Assembly (NCBI RefSeq): GCF_014270065.1
Contig: NZ_JACNME010000003.1
Location: 248,001-312,000, forward strand
Length of the DNA stretch: 64,000 nucleotides
Reading direction: 5' to 3'
DNA from: Quadrisphaera sp. RL12-1S
GTDB taxonomy: Bacteria > Actinomycetota > Actinomycetes > Actinomycetales > Quadrisphaeraceae
In this document: positions 55,349 through 64,000 of the stretch, piece after piece
Position numbering within the stretch: position 1 is the stretch's first letter
Layout of the letters: every line of letters begins with the position of its first letter
Notes under the pieces: generated by a model
What the model was told of the DNA's origin: nothing
Seen by the model: the letters and a program-made list of their open reading frames with translations, nothing else
The model's database searches: none
Translations under genes and position numbers: made by a program

Positions 55349-57163
55349 GTGCCTGAGCGCGAGCGCTACCTGCCGATCGAGGAGCACGGGATCATCGGCG
55401 ACCTGCGCACCACAGCGCTCGTCGGCACCGACGGCACCGTCGACTGGTACTGCCCGGCGCGCTTCGACGCGCCCTCGCTGTTCGCGTCCCTGCTCGACGC
55501 CGAGCGCGGCGGCTCGTTCCGCCTCAGCGCGCGCACCGCGTCGCGCCCCAAGCAGCTGTACCTGCCCGACACGAACATCCTGCTGACCCGGTTCCTCGGC
55601 AAGGACGCCGTCGGCGAGGTCATCGACTTCATGGTCCCGGAGACCTCCAGCGTCGCCGCCCCGCGCGACCTGCTGGTCCGCCGGGCCAGGGCCGTGCGCG
55701 GCCGCGCGGTGTTCAGCCTGGACTGCTCCCCCGCCTTCGACTACGGCCGCGCTCGGCACGAGGTGCAGCTGGTCGAGGGCGTCGGCGCGGTCTTCGCCTC
55801 CCCAGCCGGGCGCTTCGTGCTGCGCGTGCACCCCCCGGTGCAGCTGCGCGTCACCGACGGCGGTCAGGGCGGCCCCGGTGTCGTCGCCGAGTTCGCCCTC
55901 GAGGACGGCGAGCAGGTCGACGTCGTCCTGGAGTGGCGGGGCGAGGTGCGCCCGCTCACCGACGGCGAGGTGGACGAGCTCTTCGACACCACCAGCGACT
56001 ACTGGCAGCGCTGGTCGGCGACGTCGCGCTACCGGGGGCGGTGGCGCGAGGTGGTCCAGCGCTCCGCGCTGACGCTCAAGCTGCTCGTCTACCACCCCAC
56101 CGGTGCGCTGGTCGCGGCGCCGACCACGTCCCTGCCGGAGGCGCTCGGCGGTTCGCGCAACTGGGACTACCGCTACGCGTGGCTGCGCGACGCCGCCTTC
56201 ACCACCTACGGGCTCATGCGCCTGGGGTACCTGGACGAAGCGGCGGCCTTCATGGACTGGGTTCAGCGGCGCTGCGAGGCCGCTGACGCCGAGCGCGACG
56301 TCATGATCATGTACGCGGTGGACGGCAGCGAGCACATCCCCGAGCAGGTGCTCGACCACCTCGAGGGCTACCGCGGCTCACGCCCCGTGCGCATCGGCAA
56401 CAACGCCGTCGGACAGCGCCAGCTCGACGTCTACGGCGAGCTCATGGACTCGGTGTACCTCTTCAACCGCGAGGTGCCCATCTCGTGGGACCTGTGGTCC
56501 ACGCTGTCACGCCGGCTCGACTGGCTGGCCGACAACTGGGACACCCCTGACGAGGGCGTCTGGGAGGTCCGCGGCCCCCGGCAGCGGTTCACCTACTCCG
56601 CGCTGATGACGTGGGTCGCCTACGACCGCGCCGTCCGCCTGGCCCGCTCCCGCGGCCTGCCGGCGCCCACCGAGCGGTGGCGCCGCCTGGGCGCCAAGGC
56701 CTACCGGTTCGTGCAGGAGGAGTGCTGGGACCCGGAGCTCGGCGCCTACACGATGTACCCCGGCAGCCGCACTCTCGACGCGTCGCTGCTGGTCATGCCG
56801 CTGGTGAAGTTCTCCGGCCCCACCGACCCGCGCTTCCTGTCCACGTTGGACAGGATCAGCGACACGCTCGTGGCGGACAGCCTGGTCTCCCGCTACGCCA
56901 TCGACGGCCACGACGGTCTCGACGACGACGAGGGCACCTTCAACCTCTGCTCGTTCTGGTACGTCGAGGCGCTCACCCGGGCCGGACGCCTGCGCGAGGC
57001 GCGCCTGACCTTCGAGAAGATGCTCACCTACGCCAACCACCTGGGGCTGTACGCCGAGGAGATCGGCCCGGCGGGCGAGGCGCTGGGCAACTTCCCGCAG
57101 GCGTTCACGCACCTGGCGCTCATCAGCGCCGCCGTGAACCTCGACCGCGCCCTCGGCGGCTGA
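55349..57163 (+). CDS. Glycoside hydrolase family 15 protein (glucoamylase/trehalase-like)
   Basis: About 604 residues. The start PIEEHGIIGDLRTTALVGTDG and the core LPEALGGSRNWDYRYAWLRDA are typical of bacterial GH15 enzymes. Expected catalytic acids lie in DEGVWEVRG (about residue 400) and YAEEIGP (about 570). Trehalase activity is common in actinomycete members but glucoamylase is also possible. TAGGGT lies 8 nt before the GTG, so a leaderless start is likely. Confidence 0.88.
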   Translation: MPERERYLPIEEHGIIGDLRTTALVGTDGTVDWYCPARFDAPSLFASLLDAERGGSFRLSARTASRPKQLYLPDTNILLTRFLGKDAVGEVIDFMVPETSSVAAPRDLLVRRARAVRGRAVFSLDCSPAFDYGRARHEVQLVEGVGAVFASPAGRFVLRVHPPVQLRVTDGGQGGPGVVAEFALEDGEQVDVVLEWRGEVRPLTDGEVDELFDTTSDYWQRWSATSRYRGRWREVVQRSALTLKLLVYHPTGALVAAPTTSLPEALGGSRNWDYRYAWLRDAAFTTYGLMRLGYLDEAAAFMDWVQRRCEAADAERDVMIMYAVDGSEHIPEQVLDHLEGYRGSRPVRIGNNAVGQRQLDVYGELMDSVYLFNREVPISWDLWSTLSRRLDWLADNWDTPDEGVWEVRGPRQRFTYSALMTWVAYDRAVRLARSRGLPAPTERWRRLGAKAYRFVQEECWDPELGAYTMYPGSRTLDASLLVMPLVKFSGPTDPRFLSTLDRISDTLVADSLVSRYAIDGHDGLDDDEGTFNLCSFWYVEALTRAGRLREARLTFEKMLTYANHLGLYAEEIGPAGEALGNFPQAFTHLALISAAVNLDRALGG

Positions 57164-57190
57164 CCCCCAGCGCTCCTGCCCCGCCCCCTC

Positions 57191-57318
57191 CCCGCGACGA
57201 TCACGCACCAACACGCCACCACCCCGCGACGATCACGCACCTGCGCGTCACTTCCCCGCGACGATCACGCACTTGCGCGTCACTTCCCCGCGACGATCAC
57301 GCACCTGCGCGTCACCAC
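57191..57318. repeat. Four tandem 32-bp repeats, forward orientation
   Basis: CCCGCGACGATCACGCAC starts at 57191, 57223, 57255 and 57287, exactly 32 bp apart; the last copy runs into the 3' end of the next gene. The same unit appears inverted after that gene. Confidence 0.85.
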
Positions 57319-58256
57319 GTGCGCCGCTTGATCCGCGGCTCCATGCTCAGCAGCTCTCCCACCGCGCGTTCGACCTTCATGTCCCAGCCGAGGACGTCGC
57401 CCTTGCGCACCGGCCACACCGTCCAGCCGTGGTCGCGCCGGAGCCTGTCGCGGCGGTCGACGTCGTGGGCGCGGTCGTCGTCCTCGGTGTGGTCCTCCTC
57501 ACCGTCGAACTCGATCGCGCGGCGCAGCTCTCGCCACCCCATGTCGAGGCGGAACGCCCCCGGCCGCTCCTCCGGCACCCAGATCTGCGGCTCAGGACGC
57601 GGGAAGCCGGCGTCGACGATGCGCAGCCGCGTCCACGACTCCCCGTAGGACTCCGTCTTCGGCTCGCACAGGTCGAGGGTGCGCTTGCCGCGTCCCATCC
57701 AGCGCTGGCGCTCGGGCCACTCCTCGTAGCGCAGCCGCAGCGAGAGCGGGTCGACAAGGCCGGCGTGCGCCATCGCGTCCACCACCGCGAGCCCCATGTG
57801 CGGTGCGAGGAACCTCGCGACGTCCAGAGCGGTCCGGTCGACGCTGGTCACCGGCACGCCGGCGACGACGGTGGCGTCACCGTCCGGGATGCGGTCGAGG
57901 TGGGTGACGAGACCTCGACGGCGCGGCACCAGGAGGCCGCTCGACCTGTCCACGACGCACTCCAGCCGCAGGGGCGACCCCCGCTCGTGGGGCGCCCGCG
58001 GGTCGAAGCCGTGGAGCCAGGCGGCCGTGCCCCTCGTGACGAGCGCCCCCTCGGGCAGCGCCAGCGCCAGCACGCGGGTGCGCACCTCGTCGTCGTCGAC
58101 GGTGCGGGAGTCCGCGTACACCCCGCTGATCGGTTCGTGGAGCAGACCGGCGGCGAGGTACCTGTCGACGGTGCGCTGGCTGGTGCCGACCGCTGACAAG
58201 TCGCGGCGGGCGAAGGGCGGCACGGGCTCGGGAGGCAGCATCCGTCGGCGGGGCAT
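57312..58256 (-). CDS. AbiEi-like N-terminus with DUF559/Vsr-type endonuclease-like C-terminus
   Basis: About 314 residues. The N-terminal half resembles transcriptional-regulator/antitoxin AbiEi-type winged helices (ARRDLSAVGTSQRTVDRYLA, ISGVYADSR). The C-terminal half has the endonuclease-like core MGWRELRRAIEFDGEEDH and LRRDHGWTVWPVRKGDVL, as in DUF559/Vsr-type proteins. Nuclease activity is inferred from the motif only. The gene stands alone and is bracketed by 32-bp tandem repeats in opposite orientations. Confidence 0.7.
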   Translation of the reverse strand: MPRRRMLPPEPVPPFARRDLSAVGTSQRTVDRYLAAGLLHEPISGVYADSRTVDDDEVRTRVLALALPEGALVTRGTAAWLHGFDPRAPHERGSPLRLECVVDRSSGLLVPRRRGLVTHLDRIPDGDATVVAGVPVTSVDRTALDVARFLAPHMGLAVVDAMAHAGLVDPLSLRLRYEEWPERQRWMGRGKRTLDLCEPKTESYGESWTRLRIVDAGFPRPEPQIWVPEERPGAFRLDMGWRELRRAIEFDGEEDHTEDDDRAHDVDRRDRLRRDHGWTVWPVRKGDVLGWDMKVERAVGELLSMEPRIKRRTW

Positions 58257-58330
58257 GCCCGCACACTGGCCGGTCAGCGGAGGTGCTCGCTCCGGCTGTC
58301 CACAGGCAGGGCCGAGGTCTGTGGACGGTG

Positions 58331-58426
58331 GTGGCGCGCAGGCGCGTGATCGTCGCGGGGAAGTGGCGCGCAGGCGCGTGATCGTCGCGGGGAAGTGGCG
58401 CGCAGGCGCGTGATCGTCGCGGGGAG
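58331..58426. repeat. Three tandem 32-bp repeats, reverse orientation
   Basis: GTGGCGCGCAGGCGCGTGAT starts at 58331, 58363 and 58395. The complement matches the 57191-57318 unit with about two differences in 32. Confidence 0.85.
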
Positions 58427-58439
58427 GGAGAGGGCGCGG

Positions 58440-58772
58440 TCAGCGGGCGCCGTAGGCGCGCACGGCGGCGCGCACGGCGGTCAGGGCCGCCTCGTCGACG
58501 CGGTCGGCCGGCTCGTCCGAGGACCCCAGGCGGGAGCCGACCACGTCCTCGGGGACGTCGGCGGGGGCGCACCCCCGCAGCGCCGCCTCCTCGCGCAGCA
58601 CCGCCCAGACGCGGACCACCGCCTCCCGGGCGCGCTCGTGGGAGGCGTCCGGCACGGCCTCGCGGACCACCGGGACCAGCCAGTCGGCGTCGAAGGTGCC
58701 GGCCGGGGGCCCGAAGACCCGCTCGCCCGAGACCCAGTCCCCTCCCAGCGGGCCTGCGCCGCCAGCAGCCAC
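58440..58772 (-). CDS. Small hypothetical protein downstream of ispH
   Basis: About 110 residues. The frame reads VAAGGAGPLGGDWVSGERVF, FDADWLVPVVREAV and ends VRAAVRAYGAR, with acidic helical content. The GTG at 58772 slightly overlaps the ispH end. No family is recognised. Confidence 0.65.
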   Translation of the reverse strand: MAAGGAGPLGGDWVSGERVFGPPAGTFDADWLVPVVREAVPDASHERAREAVVRVWAVLREEAALRGCAPADVPEDVVGSRLGSSDEPADRVDEAALTAVRAAVRAYGAR

Positions 58773-58777
58773 GGCGG

Positions 58778-59827
58778 TCAGCTGGTGGAGCAGGACGACG
58801 ACGCCGCGCCACCGCGGCCCGAGCCGCCCGTGGGCGTCAGGCCGAGGTTGGTGCGCAGCTCGCGCGGCAGCGAGAAGACGAGGTCCTCCGTGGCGGTGCG
58901 GACCTCCTCCGGCTCCCCGTAGCCGCGCTCGGCGAGGGAGGCCAGCACGTCGTCGACGAGGATCTCCGGCACCGAGGCGCCCGAGGTCACGCCCACCACG
59001 TCCACGCCGTCGAACCAGGCGTCCTGCAGCTCGGCGGCGGAGTCGACGCGGTAGGACGACGTCGCCCCGTTCTGGAGGGCCACCTCGACGAGGCGCACGG
59101 AGTTGGAGGAGTTGGCGGAGCCGACCACGATGACCAGCTCGGCGCGGGCGGCCACCTTCTTCACCGCCACCTGGCGGTTCTGGGTGGCGTAGCAGATGTC
59201 GTCCGAGGGCGGGTCGGCCAGCTGCGGGAACTTCTCGCGCAAGCGGCGGACCGTGTCCATGGTCTCGTCCACGCTGAGCGTGGTCTGCGACAGCCAGACC
59301 ACCTTGGAGGGGTCGGGGACCTCGACGGCGTCCACGGCGTCCGGTCCGTCGACGAGCGTGACGTGGTCCGGGGCCTCGCCCGCGGTGCCCTCGACCTCCT
59401 CGTGCCCCTCGTGGCCGACCAGGAGGATGGAGTACCCGTCGCGCGCGAAGCGCACGGCCTCGCGGTGCACCTTGGTGACCAGCGGGCAGGTGGCGTCCAG
59501 CGTCTCCAGCGAGCGGGCCGCGGCGGCCTCGCGCACCGCCGGGGAGACGCCGTGCGCGGAGAACACCAGGCGGGAGCCCTCGGGCACCTGGTCGGTCTCG
59601 TCCACGAAGACGGCGCCGCGGCGGCTGAGCACCTCGACGACGTGCTTGTTGTGGACGATCTCCTTGCGGACGTAGACGGGGGCGCCGTAGTGCTCCAGGG
59701 CCTTCTCCACCGTCTCGACGGCCCTGTCGACGCCGGCGCAGTAGCCGCGGGGCGCGGCGAGCAGCACCTGCTTGCGGCGGGTGGCTGCGCCGTCCACAGG
59801 GGCGGCGTTCGTCTCCAGCGCTGTCAC
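58778..59827 (-). CDS. ispH: 4-hydroxy-3-methylbut-2-enyl diphosphate reductase
   Basis: About 349 residues. The three iron-sulfur cysteines lie in [21 protein letters not shown] and [11 protein letters not shown]; substrate-binding SSNS is in [11 protein letters not shown]. It makes isopentenyl and dimethylallyl diphosphate in the MEP pathway. The GTG at 59827 is chosen because TACGAT lies 6 nt upstream; the longer frame to 59992 crosses xseA. Confidence 0.96.
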   Translation of the reverse strand: MTALETNAAPVDGAATRRKQVLLAAPRGYCAGVDRAVETVEKALEHYGAPVYVRKEIVHNKHVVEVLSRRGAVFVDETDQVPEGSRLVFSAHGVSPAVREAAAARSLETLDATCPLVTKVHREAVRFARDGYSILLVGHEGHEEVEGTAGEAPDHVTLVDGPDAVDAVEVPDPSKVVWLSQTTLSVDETMDTVRRLREKFPQLADPPSDDICYATQNRQVAVKKVAARAELVIVVGSANSSNSVRLVEVALQNGATSSYRVDSAAELQDAWFDGVDVVGVTSGASVPEILVDDVLASLAERGYGEPEEVRTATEDLVFSLPRELRTNLGLTPTGGSGRGGAASSSCSTS

Positions 59828-59833
59828 ACCCCC

Positions 59834-59843
59834 ATCGTAAGGT
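59834..59843. promoter_or_regulatory. Divergent promoters with overlapping -10 boxes (ispH / xseA)
   Basis: Forward TAAGGT occupies 59838-59843 and reverse TACGAT occupies 59839-59834, sharing two bases. Each box ends 6 nt before the GTG it serves, with the start codons only 22 nt apart. Both messages are probably leaderless. Confidence 0.65.
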
Positions 59844-59849
59844 CGCACC

Positions 59850-61196
59850 GTGGTGGAAGCCGGAGCGCAGACGGCCGAGCGGGGGGCTCGCGAGCCGTCG
59901 TCGCCCCCGTCGTCGGCCTCCCCGCAGGCCCTCCCGCCGACCGCCGGGCAGACCAGCGCCGAGCACCCGTGGCCGGTGCGCCTGCTGACCATGAAGATCA
60001 GCGACTACGTGGCGAAGATGCCGCAGGTCTGGGTGGAGGGCCAGGTGGTCCAGGCCACCCGGCGCCCGGGGACGACGACGGCGTACCTCACCCTGCGCGA
60101 CACCGACGTGGACATGTCCCTGCCGGTGAGCGCGCACGTGCGGCTGCTCGACGCGCTGCCCGGGGGCCTCGCCGAGGGCGCCCGCGTGGTGGTGCGGGCC
60201 AGCCCCGAGTTCTGGACCAAGCGCGGCGTGCTGCAGCTGCAGGCCACCGACATCCGCCCGGTCGGCGTGGGCGAGCTCCTGGCCCGCATCGAGCACCTCA
60301 AGCGCGTGCTGGCCTCCGAGGGCCTCCTCGACGAGCACCGCAAGAAGCCGCTGCCGTTCCTGCCGCGCTGCGTGGGCCTGGTGTGCGGGCGCGCCAGCGC
60401 CGCCGAGCGCGACGTGGTGCGCACCGCCAGCGACCGCTGGCCCGGCGTGCGCTTCGAGGTCCGCCAGGTCGCGGTGCAGGGCACCGGCGCGGTCTCCGAG
60501 GTGAGCGCCGCGGTCGCGGAGCTGGACGACCACCCCGACGTCGACGTCATCGTCGTCGCCCGCGGCGGCGGGTCGCTGGAGGACCTGCTGCCCTTCAGCA
60601 ACGAGGCCCTGTGCCGCGCGGTGGCCGCCTGCGCCACGCCCGTGGTGAGCGCCATCGGCCACGAGGTCGACAACGTCCTGCTCGACCTCGTGGCCGACGT
60701 GCGCGCCTCCACCCCCACCGACGCCGGCCGGCGCGTGGTCCCGGCGGTCGCCGAGGAGCTCTCGGGGCTCGAGGCGGCCCGCTCCCGGCTGCGCCGCACT
60801 GTGCTGCGCCTGGTCGACTCCGAGCAGGCCCACCTCGCCCAGCTGCGCTCCCGCCCGGTGCTCGCGGACCCCCGGGCGCTGCTCGCCGAGCCCACCCGCA
60901 CGGTGGCCGAGGCGCGCGAGCGCGGCCGGCGGGCGCTGGAGGGGCGGCTGCGCGAGCAGGCCGGCGTGCTGGCAGGACTGGCGGCGAGCGTGCGGGCGCT
61001 GAGCCCCGCGGCGGTGCTGGAGCGCGGGTACGCGGTGCTGCAGACCGACGAGGGGCAGGTGGTCCGCTCCCCCGAGGACGCCCCCACCGGCGAGTGGCTG
61101 CGGGCGCGGCTGGCGCGCGGGTCGATCGTCGTGGAGGTGGTCGACTCAGAGGACGAGGACGACGACGAGGGCTTCGGAGAGGACGAGGATGGCTGA
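59850..61196 (+). CDS. xseA: Exodeoxyribonuclease VII large subunit
   Basis: About 448 residues. The N-terminal OB-fold ([20 protein letters not shown]) and the catalytic domain ([20 protein letters not shown] and ISAIGHEVD-type segment) are clear. It cuts single-stranded DNA from both ends with XseB. The end overlaps xseB by 8 bases. Confidence 0.95.
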   Translation: MVEAGAQTAERGAREPSSPPSSASPQALPPTAGQTSAEHPWPVRLLTMKISDYVAKMPQVWVEGQVVQATRRPGTTTAYLTLRDTDVDMSLPVSAHVRLLDALPGGLAEGARVVVRASPEFWTKRGVLQLQATDIRPVGVGELLARIEHLKRVLASEGLLDEHRKKPLPFLPRCVGLVCGRASAAERDVVRTASDRWPGVRFEVRQVAVQGTGAVSEVSAAVAELDDHPDVDVIVVARGGGSLEDLLPFSNEALCRAVAACATPVVSAIGHEVDNVLLDLVADVRASTPTDAGRRVVPAVAEELSGLEAARSRLRRTVLRLVDSEQAHLAQLRSRPVLADPRALLAEPTRTVAEARERGRRALEGRLREQAGVLAGLAASVRALSPAAVLERGYAVLQTDEGQVVRSPEDAPTGEWLRARLARGSIVVEVVDSEDEDDDEGFGEDEDG

Positions 61197-61407
61197 CGCA
61201 CCGGCACTGCCCGAGGAGGTCGCGCAGCTCGGCTACGAGCAGGCGCGGGACCAGCTGGTGGAGGTGGTCCGCCGCCTGGAGACCGGCGGCGCGAGCCTGG
61301 AGGAGTCGCTGCGCCTGTGGGAGCGCGGCGAGGCCCTCGCCACCCGCTGCCAGCAGTGGCTGGATGGCGCCCGCGAGCGCCTGGAGGCCGCCCGCGCCCA
61401 GGGCTGA
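61189..61407 (+). CDS. xseB: Exodeoxyribonuclease VII small subunit
   Basis: 72 residues, normal size, with the family segment [20 protein letters not shown] and [19 protein letters not shown]. The start overlaps xseA, so they are made together. Confidence 0.93.
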   Translation: MADAPALPEEVAQLGYEQARDQLVEVVRRLETGGASLEESLRLWERGEALATRCQQWLDGARERLEAARAQG

Positions 61408-61436
61408 GGCCCGGGGCGCCGGCCCTCAGCCCTGGG
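61397..61436. terminator. Bidirectional hairpin overlapping two stop codons
   Basis: A 13-bp stem (CCCAGGGCTGAGG and complement). It covers the xseB stop on one arm and the DUF4245 stop on the other, so it serves both converging genes. Confidence 0.7.
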
Positions 61437-62091
61437 TGGGAGCGCTGCTGGCGCTGGCGGTGGGGCTGCCGGCCAGGCTGCTGGTGGGGCTGCTCGACGT
61501 GCCAGCGGGGGTGACCGCGTCGACGGCGGCCTGGGCGAGGGTCGCCAGCGCGGCGGCGTCGCCGCGGCTGGTGACGGCGACGGTGGGTCCGTTCCCGCTG
61601 CCGGCGGACCGGCTCACCAGCGTGGTGGCGCTCGGGTCGGTGGTGGTCCACACGTCCCAGGTGCGTCCGGCCAGCTCGCGGGTGCCGCCGGAGGCGGCGT
61701 CCTTCCCGGCCACGCCCCGCACCCACTCCGGGGTGGCCGCGGCGGTGGTGCTGATGCCGCCGTAGGCGCCGGCGGGGTCGAGGTAGCCGACGTGGAAGGT
61801 GGGCAGGCCCTCGCCGGCGTCCGGGCCGAAGCGGGCGTTGGAGGGCTTCCAGCCCTGCGGCAGCGAGGGGGCCGCCGTGAGCAGCCCGGCGGCGCTGGCC
61901 TGCGCCGCGGTGGCGGTGACGTCGGCGGGCGGCCGCTGGTCCCCCTGGGGCCGGGCGGTGAGGAAGACGACCACCAGCACCAGCGCCAGGACGAACAGCA
62001 CCGTGCGCAGCATGTCGCCGGGGGTCTCGAAGCCGCGGGGCCGCTTGCCCGTCGACGGCGCGGGGCTCGGTGCCGCCACGTGCTCGCTCAC
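61426..62091 (-). CDS. DUF4245-like membrane-anchored protein
   Basis: About 221 residues. A short cytoplasmic head is followed by one helix (RTVLFVLALVLVVVFLTA) and an extracellular domain with WKPSNARFGPD, TFHVGYLDP and TWDVWTT, then a Ser/Thr-rich tail. The family often lies near xseAB and central-carbon genes in actinomycetes. Function unknown. Confidence 0.83.
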   Translation of the reverse strand: MSEHVAAPSPAPSTGKRPRGFETPGDMLRTVLFVLALVLVVVFLTARPQGDQRPPADVTATAAQASAAGLLTAAPSLPQGWKPSNARFGPDAGEGLPTFHVGYLDPAGAYGGISTTAAATPEWVRGVAGKDAASGGTRELAGRTWDVWTTTDPSATTLVSRSAGSGNGPTVAVTSRGDAAALATLAQAAVDAVTPAGTSSSPTSSLAGSPTASASSAPTQG

Positions 62092-62192
62092 GCTCCCATG
62101 GTCGCACTCGGCGCGGAGGGGCCTCGGTGCTCAGCCGCTACAGTCCGCTCCCAGCGCTCGCAGGTGCGGGTGCCGGACAGGAGGGTCACCCC

Positions 62193-63122
62193 GTGAGCTC
62201 GGTGCTCGTGATCGGCGAGGCGCTGGTCGACGTCGTCCACTCCTCGGACGGCGGGGTCCAGGAGTACCCGGGCGGCAGCCCGCTCAACGTCGCCATCGGC
62301 CTGTCGCGGCTGGGCCGGTCCACGCAGCTGCTGGCGCACCTCGGCGACGACGCGCGCGGTGAGGCGGTGCTGGCGCACCTGCGGGCCTCCGGCGTGGAGG
62401 TGGTCGAGGGCACCGTGCGCCCCGGCAGCACCTCCACCGCGCAGGCGACGCTGGCCGCCGACGGCTCGGCCTCCTACGTGTTCGACCTCACGTGGGAGCT
62501 TCCCGAGGGCCCCGCGCTCGACGCCGCGCTGCCGCAGGACCCCGCGGCCGTGCACACGGGCTCCATCGGCTCCTGGTACGAGCCCGGCGCGGGGGCGGTG
62601 AGCCGGCTGCTGCAGCGCTACCGCGCCACGGCCACCACCTCGTTCGACCCGAACGTGCGCCCGTCGCTCATGGCCGACCCGGCGCTGGTGCGGGAGCGCA
62701 TCGACGCGCTGGTGGGGCACTGCGACGTGGTGAAGCTGTCCGACGAGGACGCCGAGTGGCTCCAGCCCGGTGGTGACCACGAGGCGCTGCTGGCGTCCTG
62801 GCTGGAGCGCGGCGCGTCCCTGGCCGTCATGACGCGCGGCGCGCAGGGCCTCGTGGCCGTGGCCCGCAGCGGCCGCGCCGAGGTGCGCGCGCAGCGGGTG
62901 CAGGTGGCGGACACCGTCGGTGCCGGCGACTCGGTGATGGCGGCGCTCATCGACGGCCTGGCCGAGCACGACCTGCTGGGCGCCGACCGGCGCGACGCGC
63001 TGCGCGCGATCTCCACCGACGACGTGCAGACGCTGCTCGCGCACGCCGCGCGCGTCGGGGCGATCACCGTCTCGCGCCCGGGCGCCGACCCGCCGTGGCG
63101 CCGCGAGCTGCTCGGCGTCTGA
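62193..63122 (+). CDS. PfkB-family carbohydrate kinase (fructokinase-like)
   Basis: About 309 residues. The start VLVIGEALVDVV and GGSPLNVAIGLSRLG, plus the C-terminal DTVGAGDSVMAALIDGL with the catalytic Asp, define ribokinase/fructokinase-type kinases. AGGAGGG precedes the GTG, and TACAGT about 50 nt upstream may be its -10. Substrate not determined. Confidence 0.87.
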   Translation: MSSVLVIGEALVDVVHSSDGGVQEYPGGSPLNVAIGLSRLGRSTQLLAHLGDDARGEAVLAHLRASGVEVVEGTVRPGSTSTAQATLAADGSASYVFDLTWELPEGPALDAALPQDPAAVHTGSIGSWYEPGAGAVSRLLQRYRATATTSFDPNVRPSLMADPALVRERIDALVGHCDVVKLSDEDAEWLQPGGDHEALLASWLERGASLAVMTRGAQGLVAVARSGRAEVRAQRVQVADTVGAGDSVMAALIDGLAEHDLLGADRRDALRAISTDDVQTLLAHAARVGAITVSRPGADPPWRRELLGV

Positions 63123-63146
63123 GGACGACGGCGGCGCAGGGCCGCA

Positions 63147-63182
63147 CCAGGGGCGTCCGTCGGTCACGACGGGCGCCCCTGG
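63147..63182 (+). terminator. Hairpin after the PfkB kinase
   Basis: A 16-bp stem starting CCAGGGGCG with one G-T pair and a GTCA loop, 24 bp after the stop. Confidence 0.7.
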
Positions 63183-63206
63183 TCGCACCTGGTGCATCAT
63201 GCGGCC

Positions 63207-63893
63207 GTGCCCGTGCTGCCCCCCTCCGTGCGCCCCGACAGCCCGCCGCCCTCCGCGGGGCGGCCCTCCACCCCCGCGCAGGCGTGGACCGCCCTCGCCG
63301 AGGGCAACGAGCGGTTCGCGGTGGAGCGCAGCTCCGGCGCCGGCAGCGCCTCGCGCCGCGCCGAGCTGGTCACCGAGCAGCGGCCGTTCGCGCTGGTGGT
63401 GGGCTGCTCCGACTCGCGGGTCCCCGCGGAGTTCGTCTTCGACGCCGACCTGGGCGACCTGTTCGTGGTCCGCACGGCCGGGCACGTGGTGGACGCGGCC
63501 GTGCTGGGCTCGGTGGAGTACGGCGTGGAGGTGCTGGGCGTGCCGCTCGTCGTCGTCCTCGGCCACGAGCGGTGCGGCGCGGTGGCGGCGGCCCTCGACG
63601 CGCTGGACGGCGGGTCGGTGCCCGGCGGGTACGTGCGCGACATCGTGGAGCGCGTGGCCCCGAGCATCCTCGTGGCGCGCCAGGGCCGCGCTCGCGACGA
63701 CGACCCGGCCGCCGAGGCCGCCATCGTCGGCGCCTCGCACGTGCGCGCCACCGCGAGCCTGCTGTCGGAGCGCTCCGCGGTGCTGTCGCGGGCGGTGGCC
63801 GAGGGCCGCGCCGCCGTGGTCGGGGCGGCCTACGAGCTGGCCACCGGCCGGGTGAGCCTGCTCGAGGGCGCTGACGCCGTCTCCGCCTCCTGA
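63207..63893 (+). CDS. Beta-carbonic anhydrase
   Basis: About 228 residues. Zinc ligands lie in CSDSRVP and HERCGAVAA, and GHVVDAAVLGSVEYGVEVL is typical. It interconverts CO2 and bicarbonate in the cytoplasm. The GTG at 63207 is preferred; CATCAT ends 6 nt upstream, a weak -10, so a leaderless start is possible. The ATG at 63192 is an alternative. Confidence 0.92.
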   Translation: MPVLPPSVRPDSPPPSAGRPSTPAQAWTALAEGNERFAVERSSGAGSASRRAELVTEQRPFALVVGCSDSRVPAEFVFDADLGDLFVVRTAGHVVDAAVLGSVEYGVEVLGVPLVVVLGHERCGAVAAALDALDGGSVPGGYVRDIVERVAPSILVARQGRARDDDPAAEAAIVGASHVRATASLLSERSAVLSRAVAEGRAAVVGAAYELATGRVSLLEGADAVSAS

Positions 63894-63925
63894 CCAGCGC
63901 GCCCCGCGGGGGCGCAGCGCGCGCA

Positions 63926-63961
63926 GCCGCGCCGGGAGCCGCTGACGGCACCCGGCGCGGC
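63926..63961 (+). terminator. Hairpin after the carbonic anhydrase
   Basis: An 11-bp perfect stem (GCCGCGCCGGG and complement) with a 14-nt loop. Confidence 0.65.
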
Positions 63962-63979
63962 TCTGCGACGATCGGTGCC

Positions 63980-64000
63980 ATGGCTGACGAGAAGGTCACG
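63980..64000 (+). CDS. Start of a gene cut by the window edge
   Basis: ATG at 63980 opens MADEKVT and runs off the end. In related genomes fumarate hydratase is often near carbonic anhydrase and xseAB, but seven codons cannot identify it. Confidence 0.45.

Noticed and set aside
57191-58426. CRISPR array
   Set aside because: The 32-bp units are directly tandem with no unique spacers, and no cas gene is present.

Overview
The window is very GC-rich DNA from a high-GC Gram-positive bacterium (Actinomycetes). GTG starts, 4-base ATGA/GTGA gene overlaps, lipobox lipoproteins and many probable leaderless promoters (a TANNNT box 6-8 nt before a GTG) all fit. A Kineosporiaceae-like host is plausible, but the genus cannot be fixed from the sequence.

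Layout. (1) 1-10.8 kb: an L-fucose/fucoside locus. It has an amidohydrolase (fuconolactonase-like, cut by the window edge), L-fuconate dehydratase, a divergent FadR-type GntR regulator, a sugar ABC transporter (binding protein and two permeases, no ATPase), two GH29 alpha-L-fucosidases and a convergent GH51 arabinofuranosidase divergent from a LacI regulator. A shared 14-bp operator candidate sits at both ends of the regulator gene. (2) 11.9-14.8 kb: a tandem array of 12-bp palindromes, a MerR regulator operon, and a Nudix hydrolase. (3) 14.8-21.6 kb: a complete Dpp/Opp-type peptide ABC transporter. (4) 21.7-25.6 kb: a DedA protein, a GAF-GGDEF-GAF-degenerate EAL protein, and a LysM-NlpC/P60 cell-wall hydrolase. 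(5) 25.7-33.7 kb: an NCS1 permease, HyuA-type hydantoinase, three tandem DUF917 paralogs and a PucR regulator, probably for uptake and breakdown of a hydantoin-like compound. (6) 33.7-36.6 kb: an orphan chemoreceptor and a Tat-type GH26 hydrolase. (7) 36.9-46.4 kb: SDR, CrtI-like FAD oxidoreductase, DUF3556 membrane protein, PucR regulator, acyl-CoA ligase, TetR and acyl-CoA dehydrogenase, probably oxidation and CoA activation of a lipid- or terpenoid-like acid. (8) 46.6-52.87 kb: a genomic island inserted at the 3' end of ychF and bounded by 20-bp near-perfect direct repeats. It carries an AT-richer membrane/winged-helix gene, a hypothetical gene, and a serine recombinase gene broken by two different IS5-like elements whose junctions can be undone to the base. 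(9) 52.9-64 kb: housekeeping genes (ychF, rmuC, GH15, ispH, xseA, xseB, DUF4245, a PfkB kinase, a beta-carbonic anhydrase). Among them is an AbiEi-like/DUF559 endonuclease-like gene bracketed by 32-bp tandem repeats in opposite orientations.

The most notable items are the ychF island with its nested insertions, the repeat-bracketed gene at 57.2-58.4 kb, the ispH/xseA promoter whose two opposed -10 boxes share bases, the three DUF917 paralogs with a divergent third copy, and the 22-bp-phased palindrome array at 11.9 kb. All statements are from reading the sequence; no database search was run.
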